Shown: positions 1 to 8,966, counted from the stretch's first letter. The stretch: DNA of 64,000 nt from Solidesulfovibrio fructosivorans JJ] (GCF_000179555.1 NZ_AECZ01000003.1:186001-250000), one strand, 5' to 3'. Notes: a model not told the origin generated them from the sequence alone. Translations and numbers: made by a program.

Positions 1-541
1 CCTGGGCGATGTCCTCGGGCGCGAGCACGTTTTTCGCGCCGACCGAGCCCTGGGTCTCGATTTTCACCGCGTAGCCGAGCTCCGTGGCCGCCTTGCGCAA
101 TGCCTCGGCGGCCATGAAGGTATGGGCGATGCCGGTGGGGCAGGATGTCACGCCGACGATGGACACGCTTTGCGCTTCGGCGATCGGCGGGTGGGGAATG
201 GCGTCGGCGGGCGGCGGTGCGGCCTCCTCCGGCTCGCCCGATTCGGCCAGGGCGGCTTCGATGACCGCCTTGGTCTTGCGGATGGCGTCGCCGGTGCTTA
301 CGGCATGGATGGGCTTGCCGACGAAACGGCTGGGGTCGATGTGGATGTCCGAGGCGATGATGACCGCGTCGGCGGCCGCGATGGCCTCGGGGGAAAGCAC
401 GTCCCTGGCGCCTTGCGCGCCCTGGGTTTCGACGGTGACGCTGTGGCCCATGCTCGCGCCCACCTGTTTCAGGGCCTCGGCGGCCATGATGGTATGGGCC
501 ACGCCGGTGGGGCACGCGGTGACGGCGACGATCCTTTTCAT
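1..541 (-). CDS. fruA: PTS fructose transporter EIIB'BC, N-terminal part (truncated by window edge)
   Basis: Membrane component of the fructose phosphotransferase system, which takes up fructose and releases fructose 1-phosphate. Only the first 180 codons are present. They hold two tandem EIIB domains, each beginning with a cysteine phosphorylation loop (TACPTGVAHT near residue 10 and TSCPTGIAHT near residue 130), joined by a Glu/Pro/Ala-rich linker. The tandem IIB'-IIB layout is typical of FruA; the IIC membrane domain would lie to the left. The ATG overlaps the fruK stop by 4 bp (ATGA), so translation is probably coupled. It is the last gene of fruB-fruK-fruA. Confidence 0.93.
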   Translation of the reverse strand, partial: MKRIVAVTACPTGVAHTIMAAEALKQVGASMGHSVTVETQGAQGARDVLSPEAIAAADAVIIASDIHIDPSRFVGKPIHAVSTGDAIRKTKAVIEAALAESGEPEEAAPPPADAIPHPPIAEAQSVSIVGVTSCPTGIAHTFMAAEALRKAATELGYAVKIETQGSVGAKNVLAPEDIAQ

Positions 542-1503
542 GACTCCATCCTCCTCGCTTCCAGCGGTTCGACGACGACAAGGCTTTCAAGCGCCCTGGC
601 CGGGCCGATGTCGGACAGGCAGGGCCCCGGTTGCGCCACCACGGCGGCGGCCATGGCCGTCGCCAACCGGGCGCGCTCGGGCAAAGGCAGGCCACGGGCC
701 AGGCCGGCGCACAACCCGGCGACCATGGCGTCGCCCGCGCCCACGGTGCTGACCGCCTCTATTTGGGGAGGCCTGGCCACAACGGCCGCCTCGGCCTCGA
801 CAAACACGGCCCCCCGTTCGCCCAGGGACACGGCCACGGTTTCGATGCCGCCGCGCACAAGGGCGCGCGCTTCGGCCACGACGTCTTCCAGGGATTCCAC
901 GGAGCGGCCCAGGTATTGGCCGAGTTCCAGGGTGTTGGGTTTGATGAGGGAAGGCTTGGCGGCGATGGCCTCGGCCAGGGCCGGACCGCTGGTGTCCACG
1001 ACGGCGCGCAGTCCCCTGGCGCGGGCCATGGCCACGAGCTTCGCCACGACCCCGTCCTCCAGGCCCGGGGGAAGGCTACCGGCGATGACCACGAGTCCCG
1101 CGTCCCGGGACAGGCGGTCGACCGTCGAGAAAAGCGCGGCCAGATGGGGCGTGTCCGGCGTCAGGCCGGGGCAGTTGATGTCCGTGGTGGTCTTGGCCTC
1201 GGGGTCGACCACCTTGACGTCCGTGCGGGTCTCGCCCGGCAGGCGCACAAAGGCGTCCTGGATCCCCCGTTGTTGGAAAAGCCGTTCGAAAAGGCCCGCA
1301 TTGTCCGCGCCAAGGAAACCCGTGCCGGCCACGGGCAGGTTGAACAGGCGCAACAGCCGGGCGATGTTGATGCCCTTGCCGCCGGGATCGGTCCGGGCGC
1401 GCGCGACGCGGTTGACCTCGCCGAGGGCGAACCCGGGCACGGTGCAGGCCAGGTCCACAGCCGGGTTCATGGTGACGGTGACGACGGTTTGTTCTTGCAG
1501 CAT
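538..1503 (-). CDS. fruK: 1-phosphofructokinase
   Basis: PfkB-family sugar kinase that phosphorylates fructose 1-phosphate, the product of the PTS, to fructose 1,6-bisphosphate. It has 321 residues, the usual length. Visible features are the N-terminal TMNPAVDL, the PGGKGINIARLL substrate motif and the C-terminal STVGAGDAMVAG signature with the catalytic Asp. The frame stays open far upstream, but that extension is arginine-rich antisense of fruB. The ATG at 1503 gives a normal FruK N-terminus 17 bp after fruB. It overlaps fruA by 4 bp. Confidence 0.96.
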   Translation of the reverse strand: MLQEQTVVTVTMNPAVDLACTVPGFALGEVNRVARARTDPGGKGINIARLLRLFNLPVAGTGFLGADNAGLFERLFQQRGIQDAFVRLPGETRTDVKVVDPEAKTTTDINCPGLTPDTPHLAALFSTVDRLSRDAGLVVIAGSLPPGLEDGVVAKLVAMARARGLRAVVDTSGPALAEAIAAKPSLIKPNTLELGQYLGRSVESLEDVVAEARALVRGGIETVAVSLGERGAVFVEAEAAVVARPPQIEAVSTVGAGDAMVAGLCAGLARGLPLPERARLATAMAAAVVAQPGPCLSDIGPARALESLVVVEPLEARRMES

Positions 1504-1520
1504 GGCGTTGCCTGCCTGTT

Positions 1521-4001
1521 TTAGGGGAGGGGGAGGGCGCGCACGTCCTTGACGTCGCGGCAGGCCAGGGCCTTTTTGGCCAGGGCCCGGGCGTCGTCCA
1601 TGCGGATCGTGCGCATTTTGGCCTTTATCGCGGCGATGCTCGGCACGACCATGCTCAGTTCGCGCACGCCAAGCCCGGCCAGGATGACCGCGCCGAGCGG
1701 CTCGCCGGCAAGACCGCCGCACACGCCCACCCATTTGCCGGCCGCCTCGGCCGCGTCCACCACTTGCCGGATCAGGCGGAGGATGGCGGGATGCAGGCTG
1801 TCGGCCTTGGCGGCCAGGGAGGGGTGCAGCCTGTCGATGGCCATGACGTACTGGGTCAGGTCGTTGGTGCCCACGGAGAAGAAATCGACTTCCCGGGCGA
1901 ATTCCGGGGCCATGAGGGCCACGGAGGGCACCTCGACCATGATGCCGATGGGAACGGGCGCGGCCCCGACCTCGATGCGGGCCTTTTCCGCCAGGCGCTT
2001 GGCCGCGGCCAGATCCTCGAGCGTCGCGATCATGGGGAACATGATGCGCACCGGGCCCGCGGCCGAGGCCCGATAGACGGCGCGCAGCTGGGACAGGAAG
2101 AGTTCCGGGCGGTTCAGGCACAGCCGGATGCCCCGTTCGCCGAGAAACGGATTGTCCTCGTGGGGCAGGTCCAGATAGGGCACGGCCTTGTCGCCGCCGA
2201 TGTCCAGGGTGCGGATGATGATGGGCAGGCCGGCCAGGGCTTCGACCATGGCCTTGTAGCTTTGGAACTGCTCTTCCTCGTCCGGCGGGGTCTCGCGGCC
2301 GAGAAAAAGAAATTCCGTGCGCATGAGCCCCACGCCCTCGGCGCCGGCCTCCACGGCCTGCCCCGCTTCGTTGACCTTGCCGATGTTGGCCACGACCTCC
2401 ACGCGCGTTCCGTCGCGCATCAGGGCGGGTTGGAAGCGGGCGGCATGCTCCTCGTCGCGCACATCGCTCATCTTCCGCCTGGCCTGGGTCGCGGCGGCCA
2501 GGTCCTCCTGGCCGGGGTCGAGGTACAGGGCCCCGCCGTCGCCGTCGAGGATGGCCTGGACGCCGTCCGCGACCGCCAGCAGGGCCGGACCGGCCCCGAC
2601 CATGGCCGGAATACCGAGCGACCGGGCGATGATGGCGGAATGGGAGGTGGGGCCGCCGGCGGCGGTGCAGAATCCAAGGATCCGCGCCGGGTCGAGCATG
2701 GCCGTGTCCGAGGGGGTGAGATCCTCGGCCACCAGGATGACCGGCGTGTCCGGGAGCACGAAGTCGTCGTGCACCACGCCGGCCAGATGGCGCAGCACGC
2801 GCCGGCCCACGTCGCGCAGGTCCATGGCCCGGCCGGCCAGCACCGGGTCGTCGTGCCGCTCCAGGGCGGCGACCCGGGAGTCGATGACCTGTCGCCAGGC
2901 GAAACCGGCGCTTTTGCCTTGCCGGATGCCGGCCTCGACCTCGGCCAGGAGCTCCGGATCGTCCAGGAAGGCCTCGTGGGCGTGGAAAATGGCCGCTTTC
3001 TGCAGGCCGGAGCGCGCCCGGACCTCCTCGTAGAGATTGTGCAGATTCTCTTGCGCCGCGACGAGGGCCTGGCGCAGGGCGGTCAGTTCCCGTTGCGGGT
3101 CCTTGGCCGTGGCTTCCACGATGATGCGGCTGTGCACATGCTGCTTGACGGGGCCGATGGCCAACCCGGGCGATGCGGCCACGCCAAGGATGGCGTGGGC
3201 ATCCGTGGTGGGGACGAACCCGTGTCCCGAGCCGGAGGACGGCGCGGCGCCGGGCTCCCCGCGCTCCTCGCCCAGGCCCGCGTCCACGGCGTTTTTCAGG
3301 GCGGCCAGGGCGGCCTGGGATTGCGGTCCCTTGGCGTGGAGGCGGATCTGCCTGCCCGTGGTCACGCCGAGCTTGAGCAGGGAGGCCAGGCTTCTGCCGT
3401 TGGCGGCGCGGCCGTCGTATTCCACCAGGATGTCCGCGTCATACGTCTTGGCCACGTCCACGAAAAACGTCGCTGGGCGCGCATGCAGTCCGTGCTCGCC
3501 GGCGACGGTCACGACCAGGGACTGGTCATACCCCGAGAGGTCCAGGGCCGGGGCGGGCTTTTCCCGGAGGGCAAGCTCCCCGCGCAGCGCCGCCACGATT
3601 TCTTCCGGGTCCCGGGTCACGGCCAGCCGGTCCGCGATTTCGGGGTCGTCGAGCACATGGGTGAGATTGGTCAGGATGGGGATATGCTCGTCGGAGGAGG
3701 CGGCGATGCCGACCACGAGATAGACGGTCTCCCCGGGATTCCAGGCGACGCCCTCGGGCGTCTGGAGCACGGCGATGCCGGTTTTGCGGATGAGCGCCCT
3801 GTCCTGGGGCAAGCCGTGGGGAATGGCGATGCCGTTGCCTAGAAAGGTGTTGGCCACGGATTCGCGGCGCAGCATGCTTTGCGCGTAGCCCGGATCGATG
3901 TTGCCGCACGAGGCGAGCAAGCCCGCCACCTGCTCGATGGCCTCGTGTTTTCCCGCCACCCGCGCGCCCAACAAAACGGAACGTTTGTCGAAGTCGATCA
4001 T
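1521..4001 (-). CDS. fruB: Multiphosphoryl transfer protein EIIA(Fru)-HPr-EI
   Basis: A single 826-residue polypeptide carries the whole soluble phosphate relay for fructose uptake, from PEP to FruA. Order: EIIA(Fru) at about 1-145 with phospho-His62 (GIAIPHG); an HPr domain at about 155-245 with GLHARPA; Enzyme I at about 265-820 with [13 protein letters not shown] (active His), EFLFLGR and a C-terminal PEP-binding barrel (CGGLAGEP). Length and order match the IIA-HPr-EI type of FruB known from Rhodobacter capsulatus, so no separate EI or HPr is needed for this sugar. First gene of the operon; a GGAGG ribosome site precedes the ATG, and a LacI-type operator lies 35 bp upstream. Confidence 0.95.
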   Translation of the reverse strand: MIDFDKRSVLLGARVAGKHEAIEQVAGLLASCGNIDPGYAQSMLRRESVANTFLGNGIAIPHGLPQDRALIRKTGIAVLQTPEGVAWNPGETVYLVVGIAASSDEHIPILTNLTHVLDDPEIADRLAVTRDPEEIVAALRGELALREKPAPALDLSGYDQSLVVTVAGEHGLHARPATFFVDVAKTYDADILVEYDGRAANGRSLASLLKLGVTTGRQIRLHAKGPQSQAALAALKNAVDAGLGEERGEPGAAPSSGSGHGFVPTTDAHAILGVAASPGLAIGPVKQHVHSRIIVEATAKDPQRELTALRQALVAAQENLHNLYEEVRARSGLQKAAIFHAHEAFLDDPELLAEVEAGIRQGKSAGFAWRQVIDSRVAALERHDDPVLAGRAMDLRDVGRRVLRHLAGVVHDDFVLPDTPVILVAEDLTPSDTAMLDPARILGFCTAAGGPTSHSAIIARSLGIPAMVGAGPALLAVADGVQAILDGDGGALYLDPGQEDLAAATQARRKMSDVRDEEHAARFQPALMRDGTRVEVVANIGKVNEAGQAVEAGAEGVGLMRTEFLFLGRETPPDEEEQFQSYKAMVEALAGLPIIIRTLDIGGDKAVPYLDLPHEDNPFLGERGIRLCLNRPELFLSQLRAVYRASAAGPVRIMFPMIATLEDLAAAKRLAEKARIEVGAAPVPIGIMVEVPSVALMAPEFAREVDFFSVGTNDLTQYVMAIDRLHPSLAAKADSLHPAILRLIRQVVDAAEAAGKWVGVCGGLAGEPLGAVILAGLGVRELSMVVPSIAAIKAKMRTIRMDDARALAKKALACRDVKDVRALPLP

Positions 4002-4035
4002 GGCGATCCTCCTGGCGTGGTCCAGTCTTGGCGAG

Positions 4036-4055
4036 TTTTGTAATCGATTACAAAA
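4036..4055. promoter_or_regulatory. LacI-family operator upstream of fruB
   Basis: TTTTGTAATCGATTACAAAA is a perfect 20-bp palindrome with a central CG. Its core matches TGNAANCGNTTNCA, the form used by many LacI-family repressors. It lies 35 bp before the fruB start, where a repressor would block the fru operon. The divergent LacI-type protein is the likely ligand-responsive regulator (inference). Confidence 0.8.
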
Positions 4056-4243
4056 AACGTGTCAACGGTCTTCAGAATTATTTACGCGTCCTCAATAGGA
4101 AAGAATTGTTTTCTGAAAAGGATTCCTTGACTGGAATGGGGGATACGGTAGAAAAGTCATGGTCGGGAGGTGTTTCGGGCTTTGTTTTTTCGGCTGCGAC
4201 ATGCTGTTTTTTGAGCAGGTGAAGAAGTGACTTGAGATATCTC

Positions 4244-4257
4244 TGCAATCGTTTACA
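4244..4257. promoter_or_regulatory. Second LacI-family operator, upstream of the regulator
   Basis: TGCAATCGTTTACA matches TGNAANCGNTTNCA at every fixed position and sits 27 bp before the regulator ATG. It probably serves autoregulation, or a repression loop with the site about 200 bp away at 4036. Confidence 0.65.
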
Positions 4258-4284
4258 TTCAGGGCGACCAGGCGGGAGGAATCC

Positions 4285-5334
4285 ATGCGGATCAAGGACA
4301 TAGCCGACGCGGCCGGCGTTTCCGTGGCCACCGTTTCCAGGGTCCTTGGCGACAAGCCCAACGTGCGTCCGGAAATGCGGGACAAGGTGCGGGCCGTGGT
4401 GCGCCAGCTCGGCTATACGCCCAACCTCGCGGCGCGCAGCCTGCGTTCCAAGCGCTCGAACAGCATCGGGCTTATCGTGGCCGACATCCAGAACCCCTTC
4501 TTCGCCATGGTCACCCGGGCCGTGGAAGACGTGGCCCAGGCCAACGACTACAGCGTCCTTTTGTGCAACACGGACGAGGATCCGGACAAGGAACGCACCT
4601 ATCTGGAACTCATGCGAAACGGCAACGCCGCCGGCGTCATCCTGGCCCCGACCGGGCGCCTGTCGCGGCAGTTCCCGCCGCAAATCGCCTCGGCCATGCC
4701 GCTCGTCATCATCGACCGCCGCGTGACCGGGGCGAGCCTCGACAGCGTGGGCATCGACAACGTGGCCGCCGCCACGGCCCTGACGCGGCACATGCTGGAA
4801 CACGGGTATACGCGCATCGCCGGCCTGTTCGGCGCGATAAGCAGCACCGGGCGGGAGCGGCGCGAGGGGTTTCTCGCCGCTTTGAAGGAGGCCGGCGTTT
4901 CCGCGCCCAAGGAACTGGTCCTCAGCCTTCCGGCCAAGGAGCCGGCGGGCTACGAGGCGACGCAACGGCTGCTCGATTCGTCGCGGCCGCCGCAGGCGCT
5001 CATCACCAGCAACGGGCTTTTGGCCACCGGGGCCTGCAAGGCCATCCGGGACAGGGGGGTGCCCATGCCGGAAGGGATCGCCTTCGCGACCATCGACGAG
5101 ACGCTGTGGACTTCCATGCTGCGCCCGGCGGTCACCGTTGTCGCGCAGCCGGCCTACGCCATCGGCCAGACCGCCTGCGAGATGCTGCTCAAGCGCATTG
5201 CCGAATCAAGCCGGCCGACGCGGCAAGTCGTCCTGGCCAGCGACCTCGTCATTCGAGAGTCTTGCGGTCCGCACGGACCGGGCACCCCGCGTGATGTCGC
5301 CGTGGTCGCCCATCCGGAGCCCAGCCGCCGTTAG
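4285..5334 (+). CDS. LacI-family transcriptional regulator (probable fructose operon repressor)
   Basis: 349 residues. The N-terminus (MRIKDIADAAGVSVATVSRV) is a classic LacI helix-turn-helix, followed by the hinge helix (NLAARSLRSKRSN) and a periplasmic-binding-protein-like effector domain (SIGLIVADIQNPFF to the C-terminus). A GGGAGGA ribosome site precedes the ATG. It is divergent from fruB, with two matching operators in the shared 283-bp region, so control of the fru genes is very likely. The effector is probably a fructose phosphate; this is inferred from context only. The last ~20 residues are rich in Pro/Gly and lie beyond the usual LacI end. Confidence 0.9.
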   Translation: MRIKDIADAAGVSVATVSRVLGDKPNVRPEMRDKVRAVVRQLGYTPNLAARSLRSKRSNSIGLIVADIQNPFFAMVTRAVEDVAQANDYSVLLCNTDEDPDKERTYLELMRNGNAAGVILAPTGRLSRQFPPQIASAMPLVIIDRRVTGASLDSVGIDNVAAATALTRHMLEHGYTRIAGLFGAISSTGRERREGFLAALKEAGVSAPKELVLSLPAKEPAGYEATQRLLDSSRPPQALITSNGLLATGACKAIRDRGVPMPEGIAFATIDETLWTSMLRPAVTVVAQPAYAIGQTACEMLLKRIAESSRPTRQVVLASDLVIRESCGPHGPGTPRDVAVVAHPEPSRR

Positions 5335-5572
5335 CCCCTTCGCCGCATTGGCCGCGCCCGGGGCCGGGCAGGGGCGCGAGCGCGGCCGTCCCAGGATGCG
5401 GCTATCCAAACGACGCTCCAGCAGGCAGAGGTGTTGCCGGTACAGTCAACACTTTCGTAATGGGCCGCTCGGTCCCAATCAAGTCGTCAGCATCCAGAAA
5501 GCTTCCCAAGAGTGAGGGGGAATACCGGACTACAGGAGTCGTAAATGTGGACTTCGTGTGGACCAACGAAAA

Positions 5573-5601
5573 AGCGGGTTACCCTGGACAGGTACCCCGC
5601 T
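5573..5601 (-). terminator. Intrinsic terminator, probably the ancestral tRNA-Glu terminator
   Basis: An 11-bp stem (AGCGGGTTACC / GGTACCCCGCT, one mismatch) with a 7-nt loop is followed, on the minus strand, by TTTTT. It lies just beyond the left tRNA-derived repeat, where the terminator of the minus-strand tRNA-Glu transcript would have been before the island entered. The 5335-5572 stretch to its left shows no gene. Confidence 0.65.
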
Positions 5602-5607
5602 GAATTT

Positions 5608-5657
5608 CTTGGCGTCCCCAAGGGGATTTGAACCCCCTGTTACCGGCGTGAAAGGCC
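5608..5657. repeat. Left attachment repeat (tRNA-Glu 3' fragment)
   Basis: Matches the right copy (18837-18885) except for one extra C in a run of Cs. It covers the tRNA 3' end through the T arm to the anticodon stem (GGCGTGAAAGGCC), then diverges. It is the displaced 3' end of the original tRNA gene and lacks the 5' half, so it is not a functional tRNA. Confidence 0.92.
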
Positions 5658-5785
5658 ATCAACCTACATTTCCCCTCAATCCCTGTCCTTTCCCATTTAG
5701 CCTCATAATGTCCTAATTTACTGAATAAATTTTCTTCTCGTTTTCCTCTTGACTCCTATCCTGTCGTCTGTATTTTTACCTTGGC

Positions 5786-5806
5786 TGTTGGGTATAGTGT
5801 TGGGTA
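5786..5806. repeat. Left subterminal repeat, candidate integrase arm site
   Basis: A 21-bp block of the form TGTTGGG-TATAG-TGTTGGGTA occurs here and, with one difference (T to A), at 18771-18791 in the same orientation near the other end. Each block contains two TGTTGGG units. Paired subterminal repeats inside both ends are what integrase arm-binding sites look like; binding is inferred. Confidence 0.55.
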
Positions 5807-5830
5807 CGAATTCCGGGGGAGGTTATCGGC

Positions 5831-7018
5831 ATGCCGGCAAAGAAACGCTTCAAGACATCCTATCCGGGGGTCTACTACGTCGAGGGGCAGGCCGTGGCCA
5901 CGAGCAAGCCCGAGCGGATTTATTACGTTATGTACCGCCGCGACGGGAAGCTCATTGAGGAAAAGGCCGGTCGCCAGCACCAGGACGCCATGACCCCGGC
6001 CAAGGCGGCGCGGATTAGGGCGGAACGCATCGAGGGCAAGGCGCTGTCGAATCAGGCTCGCCGGGAAGAGGATAAGGCCGCCAAGGAAGCCGAGGCCGGA
6101 CGCTGGACCTTCACAAGGCTGTGGGAGGAATATTCGTCACAGAAAACGCCCGGCGCGGCGCTTACGACGGACCGGAGCCGCTTCGAGAAATACCTCAAGC
6201 CTACCTTCGGGGAAAAGGACCCGGTCGAGGTCCTGACCCTGGACCTCGACCGGTTGCGCTCCCGCCTGCTCAAGCAGGGCAAGTCACCCCAAACTGTCAA
6301 GCACGTCCTGGCCCTGTTCAAGCGTCTTGTCCGCTTCGGCGTCAAAAAGGGCCTGTGCGATTCCCCCGACCCGCGCAAGCAGACGATCAGCATGCCGCGT
6401 GTGGATAATGAAACCACGGAAGACCTCGACGCCGACGAACTGGCCCGTCTTGTCCAGGCCATCGAGGACGAACCCAACATTCAGGCCGCAAACTTCATGC
6501 GGCTGGCCATGTTCACGGGCATGCGGCGCGGCGAGCTTTTCAAGCTCGAATGGCGGGACGTGGATTTCGAGCGGGGCTTTATCCACATTCGCCATCCCAA
6601 AGGCGGCAAAAGCCAGAAAATCCCGCTCAACGACGCGGCCAGGGGCGTGCTTGAAGACCATCCCCATGTGGACGGAACGCCCTACGTCTTCCCCGGCCAG
6701 GGCGGTAAGCAGCGCGTGACCATCCAGGTGGCAAGCAACCGCATCAAGACCCGCGCCGGCCTGCCTGCCGACTTCCGCCCCCTGCACGGCCTACGGCATC
6801 TTTTCGCGTCCACGCTGGCGTCCTCGGGACAGGTGGACATGCTGACCCTGCAAAAGCTTCTGACCCACAAATCCCCCCAAATGACGAAGCGATATTCCCA
6901 CCTGCGTGACGACGCCCTCAAGCAGGCCTCCGAAGTGGCCGGCAATCTCTTGGGCAATGTCGGCAGGGCAAGGGACTCCATGGACGGGAAGGTTATTTCA
7001 ATGGGGAAGGAGCGATGA
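5831..7018 (+). CDS. int: Tyrosine-type site-specific integrase
   Basis: 395-residue integrase that would recombine attP with the tRNA-Glu 3' end. A SAM-like core-binding domain (about 95-190) precedes the catalytic domain. Catalytic residues are visible: Arg232 (FTGMRRGEL), His319 and Arg322 (HGLRH), His346 (LLTHKSP) and nucleophile Tyr355 (TKRYSHL). It starts 173 bp inside the left attachment repeat, the usual position for tRNA-targeting island integrases. The start is the first ATG after the island end, preceded by GGGGGAGG. Confidence 0.96.
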   Translation: MPAKKRFKTSYPGVYYVEGQAVATSKPERIYYVMYRRDGKLIEEKAGRQHQDAMTPAKAARIRAERIEGKALSNQARREEDKAAKEAEAGRWTFTRLWEEYSSQKTPGAALTTDRSRFEKYLKPTFGEKDPVEVLTLDLDRLRSRLLKQGKSPQTVKHVLALFKRLVRFGVKKGLCDSPDPRKQTISMPRVDNETTEDLDADELARLVQAIEDEPNIQAANFMRLAMFTGMRRGELFKLEWRDVDFERGFIHIRHPKGGKSQKIPLNDAARGVLEDHPHVDGTPYVFPGQGGKQRVTIQVASNRIKTRAGLPADFRPLHGLRHLFASTLASSGQVDMLTLQKLLTHKSPQMTKRYSHLRDDALKQASEVAGNLLGNVGRARDSMDGKVISMGKER

Positions 7019-7080
7019 TAGAAAGAGCCTCAACGTCGCAAGCTGGCCGCTTCCATACTGGCGGCAAGGAAGGTGACCTC

Positions 7081-7281
7081 ATGGGCATCCAGTACCAGAT
7101 AGACGAACAGGGCAACCGCGTGGCCGTGGTCATTCCCCTTGATGAATGGGAGGCCCTGCAAGCCGAATTACACGGGGAGGCCCGCCTCTCGGCCAAAGAC
7201 GAAGAAGACCGCCGCGAAGCCTACGATGCGCTTGCCAGAGGCGAGGCATTGGACCTCGGCAAGGCCATGGCCGATTGGTAG
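7081..7281 (+). CDS. Antitoxin of a RelBE-like module
   Basis: 66-residue acidic protein. The N-terminal half (RVAVVIPLDEWEALQAEL) resembles the DNA-binding strand-helix of small Phd/RelB-type antitoxins, and the acidic C-terminal half would wrap the toxin. The ATG at 7081 is chosen because AAGGAAGGTG precedes it; the frame stays open upstream without a sensible N-terminus. The toxin gene begins 5 bp after the stop, the standard antitoxin-first order. The pair probably stabilises the island. Confidence 0.8.
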   Translation: MGIQYQIDEQGNRVAVVIPLDEWEALQAELHGEARLSAKDEEDRREAYDALARGEALDLGKAMADW

Positions 7282-7286
7282 CCGCC

Positions 7287-7541
7287 ATGGGGCGTGAACT
7301 CGTTATCAACAAAAAGGCTAACGCCTTCATTCTGTCTCTACCCGAGTCGCAACGGAAGAAAATCAAGGAGGCCGTGACACGGCTTCTGGCCGGCGACTTC
7401 GAGGGGTTGGACATCAAGCGGTTGCAACCGAATCCCCATGACTTTCGGCTTCGAGTGGGCGGGGTGCGCATCCTGTTCACCTCGGAACCCGAACGCCTTT
7501 TTATCTTCAAAGCCGGGTTCCGAGGGGGCGTATACAAGTAG
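7287..7541 (+). CDS. RelE/ParE-family toxin
   Basis: 84-residue basic protein with the RelE-fold pattern: N-terminal INKKANAFILSLPESQRKKI helix, ending in the conserved FRLRVGGVRILF strand pair and FIFKAGFRGGVYK. RelE relatives cleave mRNA on the ribosome, while ParE relatives poison gyrase; the sequence alone does not decide between them. It is placed directly after its antitoxin and followed by an inverted repeat that may end the transcript. Confidence 0.85.
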   Translation: MGRELVINKKANAFILSLPESQRKKIKEAVTRLLAGDFEGLDIKRLQPNPHDFRLRVGGVRILFTSEPERLFIFKAGFRGGVYK

Positions 7542-7550
7542 ACAGTCTTT

Positions 7551-7616
7551 CCAGGGTCTAGCCGGGGCCTCATGAACCCCGGCAAAAAGTCGCTTCCCTT
7601 GGCGGCCTGACCCTGG
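7551..7616. terminator. Nested inverted repeats after the toxin-antitoxin genes
   Basis: The inner stem GCCGGGG/CCCCGGC (7561-7583) is followed by AAAAAG, so the T-run is on the minus strand. An outer pair, CCAGGGTC (7551-7558) and GACCCTGG (7609-7616), encloses it. It may insulate the module from the next gene; there is no strong U-tract on the plus strand. Confidence 0.4.
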
Positions 7617-7647
7617 ATTATTTCAAGGAAGAAGTTGAAGGGAACTG

Positions 7648-8466
7648 ATGAGCGAAGGTGAACATTTAGATTATAAACAATATGGCTTGAAATTTGGACA
7701 GATTTGTTCGCCAAACGATGAATACCTATTGGCGTGGAAGTCAGAACTAACTGAATCCCTATTCGTTGACCACCTTGAATCAACGAAAGACATGGATAGC
7801 GTCCATTTTGTAAATAAGTTTCGATACAGACCGCCAGGGTATTCGATTGAAGATATATGTAATATGTGGGATCTGCCTTGGCAACTTGTTAAAAATATGC
7901 TTGATGACGGAAGGTTAACAGCTTTTCTAGATATTAGTTTTTGGCATGATAATGATGGAAAATTGATTCATAAACCTGCTGGTATTTATATACATGCTGA
8001 AGGTATTGATGCCCGTGAAAAGGTTGATCCTATCCTGCGGGAGCGCCACACTAGGTATAATCATAAAAAAAGAGAAAGGGAAGAATACGAAAACCAGAGG
8101 AGAGTTAATGAAAGATTAAGAGCAATTAGCGAAGAGATAGAGATTTTAAAATCAAGAATTTATGAATTACAATCTCTGAATGAACAACTCCAAGAAGAAA
8201 ATACACGACTGAAGGATTGCGATACTGCAACTTATGACTGCGCCAGTTGCAAGTCTGAAGACAACCACATTAATGAATGGATCAAGGATGTAGAATGCGC
8301 CGTCGCCCTTACGGCCCAACTTATGGCGGCTGGGGAGAAAGGATGCACGGCTTTCCATGCGGCAGAATGGAAAACGCGGCGCGACGGAATCCGCAAGCGA
8401 GCCTTTGAGGCTTTTCGCCGTTCATTGCCCGAGCACCTGAAAGAACAAGATCCCAAGAAAAAATAG
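7648..8466 (+). CDS. Unknown AT-rich cargo protein with central coiled coil
   Basis: 272 residues, not recognised. The N-terminal ~125 residues include a helical segment (YSIEDICNMWDLPWQLVKNM) that could be a helix-turn-helix. Residues about 130-195 are a charged heptad-type coiled coil (RLRAISEEIEILKSRIYELQ). The C-terminal part has a CASC pair and a basic helix. The first 190 codons are much richer in A+T than neighbouring genes, and the last ~70 codons return to high GC, so the gene may be a recent or mosaic acquisition. It sits between the toxin-antitoxin pair and the excisionase-like gene. A defence or regulatory role is possible, but nothing in the sequence shows one. Confidence 0.7.
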   Translation: MSEGEHLDYKQYGLKFGQICSPNDEYLLAWKSELTESLFVDHLESTKDMDSVHFVNKFRYRPPGYSIEDICNMWDLPWQLVKNMLDDGRLTAFLDISFWHDNDGKLIHKPAGIYIHAEGIDAREKVDPILRERHTRYNHKKREREEYENQRRVNERLRAISEEIEILKSRIYELQSLNEQLQEENTRLKDCDTATYDCASCKSEDNHINEWIKDVECAVALTAQLMAAGEKGCTAFHAAEWKTRRDGIRKRAFEAFRRSLPEHLKEQDPKKK

Positions 8467-8608
8467 CTCCTCCCTGTGGTTTCCGTCTGTGGGTGCTCCT
8501 CTAAAAGCCATGGTGGGATAGCTTGAAATGGTTGATTATTCCTGCTTGTTTTGAATTTTTTTTTGTCGGTTTTCCTTTCGATTTCCCTACCTCTCCCACC
8601 GATCAGGC

Positions 8609-8636
8609 GGGACAAGAAAGTTCTTAGACGGGACAA
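8609..8636 (+). repeat. Two GGGACAA copies 21 bp apart upstream of the excisionase-like gene
   Basis: GGGACAA at 8609-8615 and 8630-8636 repeats the core of the TGGGACA array at 11034-11268, with two helical turns between copies. They lie in the 266-bp gap before the AlpA-like gene, which also contains a T-rich stretch near 8560. They may be binding sites for the same island protein. Confidence 0.4.
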
Positions 8637-8732
8637 CGGGATAGCTTCACCGTCTCCATAACCGCTTCTATTCCTATAGCGACGCCTCGGGCCACTTCAA
8701 AAACCATGGCCCGGCACTCAAGGAGCATCGCT

Positions 8733-8966
8733 ATGGAAAGGACCATCAAGGTTACGACAGGCGACAAGCAGTCCGTCCAGTATATGGTGGTGGATGAAAA
8801 GCAGGCCGCCGCTTACGTCAATCTGTCCGTCAAGACCCTGCAAGCCCGCCGCGCCGCCCACAAGGCCCCAGACTTTTTGAAAATCGGCCGATCCATCCGC
8901 TATCGTATGGCGGACCTCGACGCTTTCCTTGTTGCCCATCGGGTTGATCCCGAAGCCAGGGCGTAG
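8733..8966 (+). CDS. AlpA/excisionase-like helix-turn-helix protein
   Basis: 77 residues. YMVVDEKQAAAYVNLSVKTL is the winged-helix entry motif of the HTH_17/AlpA group, followed by a wing (FLKIGRSIRYRMADLDAFL). Relatives act as recombination directionality factors or as regulators of island integrase. The ATG at 8733 has AAGGAG 8 nt upstream; an earlier in-frame ATG at 8706 lacks this. It begins the replication-type gene block of the island. Confidence 0.85.
   Translation: MERTIKVTTGDKQSVQYMVVDEKQAAAYVNLSVKTLQARRAAHKAPDFLKIGRSIRYRMADLDAFLVAHRVDPEARA

Noticed and set aside
538-2121. N-terminal extension of FruK to about 527 residues
   Set aside because: The added part is arginine/proline-rich antisense of fruB; the ATG at 1503 gives the normal family N-terminus.
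1764-3842. Long plus-strand open frame across fruB
   Set aside because: Complement of fruB in high-GC DNA; Gly/Asp/His-rich with no ribosome site or domain.
5608-5657. tRNA-like sequence as a second tRNA-Glu gene
   Set aside because: Only the 3' part is present, with an extra C; the 5' half is missing. It is an attachment-site fragment.
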